From an uncultured Phycisphaerales bacterium (GTDB taxonomy: Bacteria > Planctomycetota > Phycisphaerae > Phycisphaerales > UBA1924): a stretch of DNA of 64,000 nucleotides. The notes under the pieces were generated by a model. The model saw nothing but the letters and a program-made list of their open reading frames with translations, was not told where the DNA came from and did not search any database. The stretch covers positions 1-64,000 of the forward strand of contig CALKJW010000010.1 in assembly GCA_937995595.1 (NCBI GenBank), written 5' to 3'. The position numbers and the translations under genes are program-made. This document shows, piece after piece, positions 37,758-46,820 of the stretch (its first letter is position 1; each line of letters begins with the position of its first letter).

Positions 37758-38720
37758 TCACTCCTTCAGCCCCTGCGTCGCCACGCCGTCGATGATCGCC
37801 TTCTGCGCCAGCAGAAAGACCAGCAGCACGGGCGCGACGGCGATGACGCTCGCGGCCATCGAGAGGTTCCAGGGCGTCTGCCCGTGCTGGCTCTGGAACA
37901 TGTACACGCCCAGCGAGAGCGTGTACATGTGCGGCTGGTTGATGAAGATGAGCGGGCCGACGAAGTCGTTCCACGAGCCGATGAACTGCAGGAGCGCGAC
38001 GACGACCAGCGCGGGCCGCGCGACGGGCAGGATCACCCGCCAGAACACGCCGAAGGTCGAGCAGCCGTCGATCGCCGCGGCCTCGTCGAGTTCCCGCGGG
38101 ATGGTCAGGAAGACCTGCCGCAGCAGGAAGATGCTGAACGCCCCGCCGCAGAACGCCGGGACCCACAGCGGGCGGAACGTGCCGATCCACCCCATGTGCT
38201 TGAAGAGGACGAACTGCGGGGCGATGATGACCGTCGAGGGGATCATGAGCGTCGCGAGGACGAGCACGAACAGGCCCGATCGGCCGAGGAAGCGCATGCG
38301 CGCAAACGCGTACGCCGCGCACGCGCTGGAGAGGGTCATGCCGACGGTGCTAAGCAGCGCGACCAGCACGGAGTTGCGCAGGTAGGTGGGGAAGTCGGTG
38401 GAGGTGTCGGTCCACACGGCGCGGTAGTTCTCGACGGCCTGCGCCAGGTCGCCGGCGCGCGGCAGGACTGGTGCGGCGGGGTCCAGCACGGCGTCGGCGG
38501 TGCGCATCGAGCCGGTGAGCATGACCAGCAGCGGCACGAGGTACGCCGCGGCGGTGATCCAGAGCAGCGCGGTGAGCGCGAGCGTGCCGCCGATCGGGGT
38601 CCGCGCGTGTGGGTGCTGGTGTGTTGAGTTGCGCACCGACCGCGCTTCGCGACGGTCGGTGGCATTGCGGTCGGTGGCACCGCGGTCGGAGGCACGGCAG
38701 TTGTCATGTTCGGGTTTCAT
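37758..38720 (-). CDS. Sugar ABC transporter permease, MalG/UgpE type
   Basis: A 320-residue inner-membrane protein with six hydrophobic segments and the EAA loop ELDEAAAIDGCSTFGVFWRVILP that contacts the ATPase. The hydrophilic, Arg/His-rich N-terminus before GGTLALTALLW is unusual. It pairs with the permease upstream; its ATG overlaps that gene's stop by 4 bp. No ATP-binding subunit is encoded here, so a shared MsmK-like ATPase elsewhere is expected. Confidence 0.88.
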   Translation of the reverse strand: MKPEHDNCRASDRGATDRNATDRREARSVRNSTHQHPHARTPIGGTLALTALLWITAAAYLVPLLVMLTGSMRTADAVLDPAAPVLPRAGDLAQAVENYRAVWTDTSTDFPTYLRNSVLVALLSTVGMTLSSACAAYAFARMRFLGRSGLFVLVLATLMIPSTVIIAPQFVLFKHMGWIGTFRPLWVPAFCGGAFSIFLLRQVFLTIPRELDEAAAIDGCSTFGVFWRVILPVARPALVVVALLQFIGSWNDFVGPLIFINQPHMYTLSLGVYMFQSQHGQTPWNLSMAASVIAVAPVLLVFLLAQKAIIDGVATQGLKE

Positions 38721-39622
38721 GCGGCGCGGTAGTGCACAAGCCGGCGCGAGAGCGCGAGCGTCAGGCCCGCGATGCCGAGCGTGGCGAGCAGTTGCAGCCA
38801 GGCCATCGCGCTGGCGTATCCCATGCGGCCGTATCGGAAGGCGTTCTCGTAGATTGAGAGTTGGTAGACGTAGGTCGCGTGGTCGGGCCCGCCCTCGGTC
38901 ATGATCTGCGGCGCGCCGAAGACCTGCAGCGACCAGATGATCGAGATCATCACGTTGAACAGGATCGCCGGCGAGACGCACGGGATCGAGACGTGCCACA
39001 ACCGGCCCAGTCGCGACACGCCGTCGATCTCCGCGGCTTCGTAGAGCGCGCGCGGCACGTCGCGCAGCGCGGCGGAATAGACTACCATCGCCGTGCCGAT
39101 GTTCCACAGGCCCATGAGGATCAGCGCGGGCATCGCCCAGCGTGCCTCGCCGAGCCAGTTGGGCCCGCGAACACCGACCAGCGCGAGCGCGCGGTTCACC
39201 AATCCCGCCTCGGGGTTGTACATCAGCGACCACGCCAGCGCGGCGGCGACCAGCGGCACCAGCGTGGGCAGGAAGATGACCGCGCGGGCCACGCCGCGCC
39301 CGCGCACGTGCGACTCCAGCAGCACCGCGACCGCCAGCGCGAGGACCGAGCCCAGCGCGACGCTCGCCGCGGCGTAGTACGCGGTGTTCCGCACGGCCTT
39401 CCAGAACAGCGGGTCGCGCCAGAGTTCGGCGAAGTTCGCCGCGCCGATCCAGACCGGCGGCTCCAGCAGCGAGTAGTCGGTGAAGGCGTAATACGCGCTC
39501 ATCGCGCCGGGCACGAGCAGGAAGAGCACAAAGCCCGCCAGCCACGGCGCGAGATAGAGCCACGCGGCGGAGGGGCCGGCGCTCCGTGCCGGGCGCGCGA
39601 GGTTCCGCGGTCTTCCGTTCAC
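38717..39622 (-). CDS. Sugar ABC transporter permease, MalF/UgpA type
   Basis: A 301-residue membrane protein (GTG start at 39622) with AWLYLAPWLAGFVLFLLVPG at its first segment and the EAA loop ALYEAAEIDGVSRLGRLWHVSIP. It forms the channel together with the second permease. The GTG overlaps the stop of the binding-protein gene (GTGA), and its own stop overlaps the next gene, so the three genes form one coupled operon. Confidence 0.88.
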   Translation of the reverse strand: MNGRPRNLARPARSAGPSAAWLYLAPWLAGFVLFLLVPGAMSAYYAFTDYSLLEPPVWIGAANFAELWRDPLFWKAVRNTAYYAAASVALGSVLALAVAVLLESHVRGRGVARAVIFLPTLVPLVAAALAWSLMYNPEAGLVNRALALVGVRGPNWLGEARWAMPALILMGLWNIGTAMVVYSAALRDVPRALYEAAEIDGVSRLGRLWHVSIPCVSPAILFNVMISIIWSLQVFGAPQIMTEGGPDHATYVYQLSIYENAFRYGRMGYASAMAWLQLLATLGIAGLTLALSRRLVHYRAA

Positions 39623-40995
39623 GGCACACCCCCGCGCGCGGCGCGCCGAGCACGCAGGGCCGCGGATTCGTCGATCAGCCGCTGCGCGCGGCTCTGCACG
39701 TCGCGCAGCGCCGCGGCGACGTCGGCCCCGCGCCACGCGGCCTCGAACGCGCCGCCGAGCAGGTCGGCGTACTGCGGCCAGACGCGCGTCGGCGGGAGCG
39801 CGTCGCTCCGGGGGCTGCGCGCCACGGCGTCGAACACGCCGACGACGCGGCCGGGGTGCGCGGCGAAGAAGCCGGGCGAGACGTCTCGCATCGGCGAACT
39901 CTTGCAGTGCGCCTGCGCGAGTTGTTCCTGCACCTCGCGACGCTGCATGAAACGCAGGAACTCCCAACTCGCCTCGGGGTCCCTGCAGTTGCGCGGGATG
40001 ATGAGCACGTCGGCCTCGACCAGCCCGCGCGGCACGTCCGGCTCGGGCAGGCCGTCGGCCAGCGGCACGGGCGCGGCGGCGTAGTCGAGCCCGGGGTTGT
40101 GCGCCCGGATGAAGTTCGCCAGCCACGGGCCCTGCACGATCATCGACGCGCGGCCGGAGATGAACGGGTCCTGCGGCGAGTGCGTGCTGCGCGAGAAGGT
40201 CTGCGCGAACGCCCCCGCCGCCTCGCGTCCGAAGCGCTTCGGATACGTCGCGACCCACTCCAGCGCGCGGATGTTGCAGGGGTCATCGGCGGTGGCGCGG
40301 CCGGTCGCGCGGTCGTACAGACGCCCATCGAACAGCACGCCCCAGGAGTACGGCCACCACAGCGGCAGGTTGGGCAGGAAGCCGGCACGATCGATGCGCC
40401 CGCGCGCATCGGTGCGCGTCAACGCGTCCGCCGCGGCGTCGAGTTCGCCGATCGTCCGCGGCGGCGACTCGGACAGCCCCGCCTCGCGCAGGTGCGCGCG
40501 GTTCACGTACAGGCCGAGCGTGTAGCAGGTGTTCACACCGGCCCACGGCCGGCCTTCGTGGGTGAGGAGTTTCCAGACGTTGGGCAGGTAGCCCTCTTCG
40601 CCGCACCAGTCCTCTCGCGGAAACTCATCGAGCGGCATCGCCGCGCCGGCCTCGGCGTAGAGCGGCACCGAGTAACTGAACAGGCCGCAGACATCCGGCG
40701 GGTCGCCCCCGCCGATGGCGACCATCGCCTTGCTGGAGATGTCGCTGATCGGCACCAGCACGACCCAGAGTCTGTTCTGCGCTTGGTTGAAGACGTCGAT
40801 GACGCGCTGGAGGGAGACGGCCTCGACGCCGGTCCACTTCTCCCAGTAGTGCAGGATCTTCCGGCCGCGCGGCGCACGGGCGTGCTCGCGCGGCTGGCGC
40901 GGCCAAGCCGCCCACGCCAAGGCGCCCGCGCCGAGCGTGCCGATCGCGACGCGACGGGTGACGGGGTTCGACGTTCCGGCGGGCACGCGGCCCAT
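39619..40995 (-). CDS. Extracellular sugar-binding protein of ABC transporter
   Basis: A 458-residue solute-binding protein. The N-terminus TRRVAIGTLGAGALAWAAW has twin arginines and a hydrophobic core, so it may use Tat or be an inner-membrane-tethered protein. The mature part shows the typical family-1 pattern: ILHYWEKWTG, DVFNQAQ, GGGDPPDVCGLFS and AMIVQGPW-like (ASMIVQGPWLANF). The ligand is not readable; the GH2 neighbour suggests oligosaccharides. First gene of the operon; divergent from the RDD gene. Confidence 0.87.
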   Translation of the reverse strand: MGRVPAGTSNPVTRRVAIGTLGAGALAWAAWPRQPREHARAPRGRKILHYWEKWTGVEAVSLQRVIDVFNQAQNRLWVVLVPISDISSKAMVAIGGGDPPDVCGLFSYSVPLYAEAGAAMPLDEFPREDWCGEEGYLPNVWKLLTHEGRPWAGVNTCYTLGLYVNRAHLREAGLSESPPRTIGELDAAADALTRTDARGRIDRAGFLPNLPLWWPYSWGVLFDGRLYDRATGRATADDPCNIRALEWVATYPKRFGREAAGAFAQTFSRSTHSPQDPFISGRASMIVQGPWLANFIRAHNPGLDYAAAPVPLADGLPEPDVPRGLVEADVLIIPRNCRDPEASWEFLRFMQRREVQEQLAQAHCKSSPMRDVSPGFFAAHPGRVVGVFDAVARSPRSDALPPTRVWPQYADLLGGAFEAAWRGADVAAALRDVQSRAQRLIDESAALRARRAARGGVP

Positions 40996-41064
40996 CGTAA
41001 CGACCGCGCGACGGGCCCGCGGCGCGGCGGGGGAGGTCGGGACGACAGGACGTATGATGGCCAG

Positions 41065-42765
41065 ATGCCGACTCGCGCTGCTTTGCGATTGCTCGCCGGG
41101 CTTGTCGCCGCGCTGCTGTGCGCAGGCGCCGCACGCGCCCAGACCGAGACGCTCGGCGCTACGGCCGAGGCGGTCGGCGTCCCGCGACTGACGCACGGTT
41201 GGATGACCATCCGCGACGACCGCGACCAGTCCACGCTCCTGCTGCACCTGCCGCCCCGCGCGGCCAACGCGCCCGGCGGCGCAGAGTGGGGAACGGTCCG
41301 CATCGCGCCGAGCGTTTCGCACCCCACCGAGGCGCTCGCGGCGTTCGGCAACCGGGTCTGGCTCGTGCTGCAACCCGAGCGCGGCGGCGATGAGCACATC
41401 CGACGCGTCGTGACGCTCAGCGCGACGCCGAGCCTCGGCGGCGCGTGGGACTACCCGCCCGGCCGCCCCGAGGTCTGCCCGCCCCTGCCGGGGCAGATGG
41501 AGTTGGTCGGGATCGCCGGCACGGCGCGCGGGCCGGTCGTTCTGCTCCGCTCGCGCGAGTCGCGGCCGGCGTTGTCGGAATCGGGTGCGAGTGAGGCCCC
41601 TTGGCAGTTGCTCGTGCTCGCTCGTTCGGGATGGCAACAGACTTCCTTGCCGTGGAGTTTGGGTGAGAATATCCCTTCATCAAGTGATTCCATTCGTGTT
41701 CTGGGCATGGGCTCCGCAATTGGGATCATGCTGTTCCCCGAAAAAGGTGGTCGTGCGACACTTTGGCAGGCCGGGTTGTTGGAAACAGAAGACCCCGGCT
41801 TTGGTGCGCCCGCATGGTCCCGTTCCGAGTTCTTGATGGCCGACCTGCCTGCTGGCCCGGCACCGGAGGCGGTGTATCAGGTGAGCGACGGTCGCTCGGA
41901 GCAGTTGGTCGGGGTGCGAGCGCGTGCAGATGGGGGCGTCGAGGTGATCGGCTTTCGCGCCGGCCGCGCGGTGCTGGTCGCCGCGCTCCCGCAGGTGCCG
42001 CGCCAGCACCGCGTGGCGGCGCTCGACGGCACGGGTTCGCTGGCGTTTTTGTGGTGGGAGTCGTCGCCGAACGCACCGGCGAGCGACCGGCGCCCTGCGG
42101 TACCAGGGGCGACGTCGGCGCGCGTGTTCCGCATCGCGGAAGTGTCGGCTTCGAGCGGGCGGGTGCTGTACGAGGGGCCGACAGTCGGCGGCGGGGTGTT
42201 CTCGGCGCGCGAGTTCCAGACGCTCGCGGTGGCGTTGCTGCTCATCACGGCCGTGGTGCTGCTGTTCGCGCTGCGGACGGACGGCAACACGGTGACGAAT
42301 CTCCCGCCGGGCCTGGCGGTCGCGACGCCGGGCCAGCGGTTGATCGCCGCGCTGGCGGACCTTCTCCCCGGCGTGCTGCTGTCGTCGATGGTGATGGGCG
42401 TGGGGCTGGATCAACTCTTCAGCCCGCTCATCTTTCTGGGTCCCAACGCCGAGCCGATGGCCTGGCCCATGGCCGTGCTGTTCACGGTTGTGCACTGCAC
42501 GATCGGCGAGTGGGCGATCGGCCGCTCGATCGGCAAGTCGCTGGCCGGTCTGCGTGTGGTCGCGTTGCGGCGCGACGAAGAGTCGGGGCAGGTGCGGCTG
42601 GCGCCGCTGCGGTTCTGGCAGGCGGCGACGCGGAACATCGCCAAGTGGACGATCCCCGCGTTGGGGATGCTGCTGCTGATTGATCCATCCCGGCGGTACC
42701 CTCCCGATCTGGCCGCGCGGACCATGGTGGTCGCCCTCGCCCCCGAGCCGGACGACGAGGGCTGA
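41065..42765 (+). CDS. RDD-family membrane protein with large exported domain
   Basis: A 566-residue protein with a signal peptide (MPTRAALRLLAGLVAALLC...ARA), an exported domain of about 370 residues with a beta-propeller-like feel, a transmembrane helix (FQTLAVALLLITAVVLLFAL) and a C-terminal RDD domain (PGQRLIAALADLLPGVLLSS, then GRSIGKSLAGLRVVALR). The RDD family's role is mostly unknown; some members are ion antiporters. Codons at about 41575-41830 are much richer in A/T at third positions than the flanks, as if this part had been replaced or is under weaker selection. Confidence 0.75.
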   Translation: MPTRAALRLLAGLVAALLCAGAARAQTETLGATAEAVGVPRLTHGWMTIRDDRDQSTLLLHLPPRAANAPGGAEWGTVRIAPSVSHPTEALAAFGNRVWLVLQPERGGDEHIRRVVTLSATPSLGGAWDYPPGRPEVCPPLPGQMELVGIAGTARGPVVLLRSRESRPALSESGASEAPWQLLVLARSGWQQTSLPWSLGENIPSSSDSIRVLGMGSAIGIMLFPEKGGRATLWQAGLLETEDPGFGAPAWSRSEFLMADLPAGPAPEAVYQVSDGRSEQLVGVRARADGGVEVIGFRAGRAVLVAALPQVPRQHRVAALDGTGSLAFLWWESSPNAPASDRRPAVPGATSARVFRIAEVSASSGRVLYEGPTVGGGVFSAREFQTLAVALLLITAVVLLFALRTDGNTVTNLPPGLAVATPGQRLIAALADLLPGVLLSSMVMGVGLDQLFSPLIFLGPNAEPMAWPMAVLFTVVHCTIGEWAIGRSIGKSLAGLRVVALRRDEESGQVRLAPLRFWQAATRNIAKWTIPALGMLLLIDPSRRYPPDLAARTMVVALAPEPDDEG

Positions 42766-42896
42766 TCGGCCAGAGATGGCCAGATTCCCGCTCCGCTCGC
42801 GCAAAGTCTGCCCGACAGAGTGAAGGACGTGCACAGGCCCGCCCGATAAGACGGTGCGTTTCGGGCAGTTTCTGCCTGCGCGCACGGAGTTCGTAC

Positions 42897-45344
42897 GTGT
42901 CGAGCCAAGAGGCCAACCCCGCCATCGAAGCGACGCCGCCATCCGGCCCGCCGTCGGTGCTGCGCGCGGGATGGCAGATCCCGTTGCTCTTCGTCTCGGT
43001 CGCGCTGCTGACCGCGGGCGTGGTCACGGCGATGAAGAGCCGGCCCAAGGTCGATCCGACCATCCCGCTGCAGGAGGCCGAGGCGCTGGTCGCGGCGCAC
43101 GAGTGGGAGAAGGCGGTCACGACGCTGAACGACCGCGTGCGCGGGTTCGTCGATTCCGCCGCGGCGACCGACGAGCACCGCGCCCGATTCCGGCTGGCGC
43201 GGGCCCGCGCGTTCGCGGGCGCGGTCCTGCTGCCTGGGGCCGACCGCCCCGAGAACCACCGCGTGATCGCCGACGACTTCGCCGCGGCGGAAAAACTGGG
43301 CGTGACGCTCGAGGCCGGCGACGTTTCGCGGCTGGTGGAGTCGCTGGTCGCGCTGGGGCGGGTCGACGACGCGGTCCGGCGGATCGAATCGCTTCCGCGC
43401 GACGACGCGTCGCGGCGCGTGCGGCTCACGCGGCTGGTGATCGAGGCGTGCCTGCGCGGCCCGCCGGGGCGCGAGTCGCAGACTCTGGAACTGCTCGCCG
43501 CGCTGGCGGTCGAGCCGTCGATCGGCCCGGCGGAGCGGGCGTGGGTGCTGGCGCGCCAGGCCGAGATGCTCATCGCCGCGGGCCGCGCCGAGGAGGCGAT
43601 CACCAAACTGCTGCGCGACATGCAGCGTCTTCGCGACGCGCCGTCGCACACCATGGGCGAACTGCACCTGCGGCTGGGCGAGGCGTACATGGCCGCGGGC
43701 AACGAGCCGGCGTCGGCGCGGCAACTGGAACTGGCCGACGGCCTGCTCGACCCGCACAGCGTGCTGCGGGCCGAGGCGGCGCTCATGCTGGGCCGGCTGC
43801 TCAAGGCCGGCGCGGGGACCGACGCCGAGCAGATGGCCCGCGCCGCCGACCGCTTCGCTGTGGTGGTGAACGAGTACTCGACGTCGCCGTCGTACCTGCC
43901 GGCGGTGCTCGAACTGGCCGAGATCGACTCGGCCGCGGGCGACCACGGCGCGGCGTGCGAGCGCTACGCCGAACTGGTCGAGGCGGTGCGCAAGCCGGGG
44001 GCATCGCTGCCGCGCGGCGTGTCCGTCGAGCGCGTCTACGCGAGCCTGATGGAGCGGCAGACCGGCCGCTTCCTGTCGGCCGACTACGCGACGAGCCTGC
44101 GCTACGGCGAACTGGCGGCGAGCCTGTTCGAGGACTCGAAGATCCCCGCCGCGCTGCTGCTGGCCCTGGCGCAGACGCACCGCGCATCGGCCGACGCGCT
44201 GCTGGGCGCGCCGGGCGAGCAGGGCGCGGCGGCGGTCGAGAAACTCGACCCGGCGACGCGCAGCGAACTCAAGCGCCACCTGCTCGCCGCGGGCGAGTGG
44301 TTCCGCCGGCACGCCGAGCGCGTCTCGGCCGAGGACACGCAGCGGTACCTCGACTCGCGCTGGCTCGCGGCCGACTCGTTCGACCTCGCCGGCGACATGG
44401 ACGAGGCCCGCCGGGAGTTTGCGCTCTACGCCGACGGCGCGCCCGACGACGACGCGCGCCGGCCGGAGGCGCGGTTCCGCCTTGCGCAGGTCTTCCAGGT
44501 GGGGCGCGACTACGCCACCGCCGCGGCGCTGTTCCGCGAGGCGATGGCCGCCTCGGGCGCGGTGTCGGACCGCGCGCGGGTGCCGCTGGCGCGCTGCCTG
44601 CTGGCCGACGCCGACGCGTCCAACGACGACGAGGCCGAGCGGCTGCTGCTCTCGACGGTGGACGGGAGCGTGGTGGGGCCCGACGCCGCGGCGTTCCGCG
44701 AGGCGCTGGTCGAACTCGCGGGCCTGTACTACGCGACGGGCCGGCACGCGGAGGCGATCGCGCGGCTCGAGGAGGCGCTGGCGCGATTCGCGGGCGACCC
44801 GCGCGCGCCGATCCTCCGCTACAAACTGGCGGACGCGAACCGGCTGTCGGCCGGGCAGATCGCCCAGACGCTGCGGCAGGGCCTGCCTCAGGCGACCCGC
44901 GAGGCGCTGGAGCGCGAACGCGTCGAGCGTCTGCGCAGCGCGGCGGCGCTCTACGAGCAGGTGCGCGCGGAACTGGAATCGGTGACGGACCGGCGGCTGA
45001 CGGACCTGGAGCGCGTGTGCCTGCGGAACGCGTACTTCGCGATCGGCGACTGCGCGTTCGACCTGGGCGACGACGACGCGGCGATCGCGGCCTACGACGC
45101 CGCGCGGCTGGCCTACGCCGAGGACCCCTCGTCGCTGGTGGCGATGGTGCAGATCGTGAACGCCTACGTGCGTCAGGGCCGGTGGACGCAGGCGCGGACG
45201 GCCAACGAGCGGGCGCGCCAGCACCTGACGCGCTTCCCCGACGAGGTGTGGCAGCGCCCGGACATGCCCATGGAGAAGAAGCACTGGGAGCGGTGGCTGG
45301 ATTCGCGCACGCTGCTGGAGCAGTCGGCCCGGGCCGAGCCCTGA
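42897..45344 (+). CDS. Membrane-anchored TPR-repeat protein
   Basis: An 815-residue protein with GTG start (ACGGAGT site upstream). One membrane helix (IPLLFVSVALLTAGVVTAM, about residues 28-47) is followed by a long helical region with tetratricopeptide-like repeats (for example EAEALVAAHEWEKAVTTLND and YYATGRHAEAIARLEEALARF). It is likely a scaffold in the periplasm. It stands first in the flagellar cluster, 17 bp before flgN, so a link to flagellar assembly is possible but not shown. Confidence 0.72.
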   Translation: MSSQEANPAIEATPPSGPPSVLRAGWQIPLLFVSVALLTAGVVTAMKSRPKVDPTIPLQEAEALVAAHEWEKAVTTLNDRVRGFVDSAAATDEHRARFRLARARAFAGAVLLPGADRPENHRVIADDFAAAEKLGVTLEAGDVSRLVESLVALGRVDDAVRRIESLPRDDASRRVRLTRLVIEACLRGPPGRESQTLELLAALAVEPSIGPAERAWVLARQAEMLIAAGRAEEAITKLLRDMQRLRDAPSHTMGELHLRLGEAYMAAGNEPASARQLELADGLLDPHSVLRAEAALMLGRLLKAGAGTDAEQMARAADRFAVVVNEYSTSPSYLPAVLELAEIDSAAGDHGAACERYAELVEAVRKPGASLPRGVSVERVYASLMERQTGRFLSADYATSLRYGELAASLFEDSKIPAALLLALAQTHRASADALLGAPGEQGAAAVEKLDPATRSELKRHLLAAGEWFRRHAERVSAEDTQRYLDSRWLAADSFDLAGDMDEARREFALYADGAPDDDARRPEARFRLAQVFQVGRDYATAAALFREAMAASGAVSDRARVPLARCLLADADASNDDEAERLLLSTVDGSVVGPDAAAFREALVELAGLYYATGRHAEAIARLEEALARFAGDPRAPILRYKLADANRLSAGQIAQTLRQGLPQATREALERERVERLRSAAALYEQVRAELESVTDRRLTDLERVCLRNAYFAIGDCAFDLGDDDAAIAAYDAARLAYAEDPSSLVAMVQIVNAYVRQGRWTQARTANERARQHLTRFPDEVWQRPDMPMEKKHWERWLDSRTLLEQSARAEP

Positions 45345-45360
45345 TCGGAAGGAGGACCGC

Positions 45361-45837
45361 ATGGACGCGAGACCCAACCCAACGACGGACGCGGGCGCGC
45401 GGCGCCTGGCCGGGATCATCGACGAGGAGCACGCGCTGTGCCTGGAACTCGACGGGCTCAGCGTCGCGCAGTCGGCGATGGTCGAGGGTGGCGACACCGA
45501 CGGCGTGCTCGAGGTGCTCGGGCGGCGCCAGCGGATCATCGACCGCATCGTGGTGCTCAACGCCGAACTGGCCCCCCTCCGCGACCGCCGCGACGAACTC
45601 ATGGCCGCGCTGCCCGCCGCCGAGCGGCAGCGCGTGCGGGACAGGGTCGACGAGATCGCGCAGACCGTCGAGCGCGTGCGGGCCCGTGACGAGCAGGACC
45701 GCGAGGCGATGGAGCGGCGCCGCACCGGGATCGCGGCGGAGTTGAGCGGCCTCGCCCGGGCGCGCGGCGCGGTCGCGGCCTACGGCACGCCCCGCGCGGG
45801 CGGCGGCGGCGCGCAGTTCCAGGACCGTCAGGGGTGA
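45361..45837 (+). CDS. flgN: FlgN-like flagellar chaperone
   Basis: A 158-residue, almost fully helical protein (LAGIIDEEHALCLELDGLSVAQ... and LGRRQRIIDRIVVLNAELAPL). Size and shape match FlgN, the export chaperone of the hook-filament junction proteins FlgK and FlgL. GGAGG precedes the ATG. Sequence conservation in this family is low, so the call leans on position among flagellar genes. Confidence 0.65.
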   Translation: MDARPNPTTDAGARRLAGIIDEEHALCLELDGLSVAQSAMVEGGDTDGVLEVLGRRQRIIDRIVVLNAELAPLRDRRDELMAALPAAERQRVRDRVDEIAQTVERVRARDEQDREAMERRRTGIAAELSGLARARGAVAAYGTPRAGGGGAQFQDRQG

Positions 45838-46820
45838 GCGGCATGGCGCACGGCGCGATCCCATCTCCGGCGGCGGCCGACCTCCGGCAGGAGGACCTGG
45901 GCGAACTGTTCGCGGCGTTCAACGAGGCGACGTCGCGCCTGCACGGCGCGCACGAGGCGCTCCGCGCCGAGGTGGCCCGGCTGCAGGGCGAACTGCGCGA
46001 GGCCAACGAGCAGTTGGAGCGTTCGCGCCGGCTGGCCGCGCTGGGCGAGATGGCCGCGGGCATCGCCCACGAGGTGCGCAACCCGCTCGGGGGCATCCGC
46101 CTGTACGCGCGGATGCTCGTGCAGGACCTGGCCGACCGGCCCGAGGAGCAACGCGTGGCGGAGAAGATCGTCGCGGCGGTGCGAGGGCTCGACGCGGTCG
46201 TCGGCGACGTGCTGAACTTTGCGCGCGAGATGCGCGTGCAGCCGGTCCCCGCATCGGCCCGCGCGCTGCTGGAGGGCGCGGCGGAGGAGGTGCTGGCCGA
46301 GGACCTGGGCTCGGCCGGCGAGCCGATCCGCGTGGTCCTGCACGCCGACGAGGGGCTGGCGGTCGAGTGCGACGAGCAGTTGGTGCACCGCGCGCTGGTC
46401 AACGTCGTCCGCAACGCCGTGCAGGCGATGCGTTCGGCCGGGGCGGCGCCCGCGGGCGGGCACACGCTGTCGCTGGGCGCGGCCGCGGCGGGCGACGGGG
46501 AGTCGGTGACGCTGACGGTGCGCGACACCGGGCCGGGCGTGCCGCCCGAGGCGATGGAGCGGATCTTCAACCCGTTCTTCACGACGCGTGCGACGGGCAC
46601 GGGTCTGGGGCTGGCGATCGTGCACCGCATCGTCGACGCGCACGGGGGCAGCATCCGCGTGCGCAACGCGGAGGGCGGTGGGGCCGAGGTGGATCTTTCG
46701 CTGCCGCGCCGGGCGCGGCCGGCGGGCAATGACAGGAGCAGGGCCGAAGGGCCGCGCGTGCAGGTGCGCGTGGGGGCCGTGTCGGCGCAACGTGGACGCG
46801 TACGGGAGGAAGCCGCATGA
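45834..46820 (+). CDS. Soluble sensor histidine kinase, FleS/AtoS-like
   Basis: A 328-residue cytoplasmic kinase without membrane helices. An N-terminal coiled coil (HEALRAEVARLQGELREANE) leads to the phospho-acceptor H-box GIAHEVRNPLGG, then N-box NVVRNAVQAM, DTGPGVP and GTGLGLAIVHRIV of the ATPase domain. Its GTG overlaps the flgN stop and its own stop overlaps the regulator gene, so kinase and regulator are a coupled pair. This resembles FlrB/FleS systems that time flagellar gene expression. ATG 45843 is an alternative start. Confidence 0.87.
   Translation: MSGMAHGAIPSPAAADLRQEDLGELFAAFNEATSRLHGAHEALRAEVARLQGELREANEQLERSRRLAALGEMAAGIAHEVRNPLGGIRLYARMLVQDLADRPEEQRVAEKIVAAVRGLDAVVGDVLNFAREMRVQPVPASARALLEGAAEEVLAEDLGSAGEPIRVVLHADEGLAVECDEQLVHRALVNVVRNAVQAMRSAGAAPAGGHTLSLGAAAAGDGESVTLTVRDTGPGVPPEAMERIFNPFFTTRATGTGLGLAIVHRIVDAHGGSIRVRNAEGGGAEVDLSLPRRARPAGNDRSRAEGPRVQVRVGAVSAQRGRVREEAA

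Noticed and set aside
41053-41058. TATGAT as a -10 giving a leaderless RDD transcript
   Set aside because: No -35 element at a proper distance; the coincidence with the ATG is not enough.
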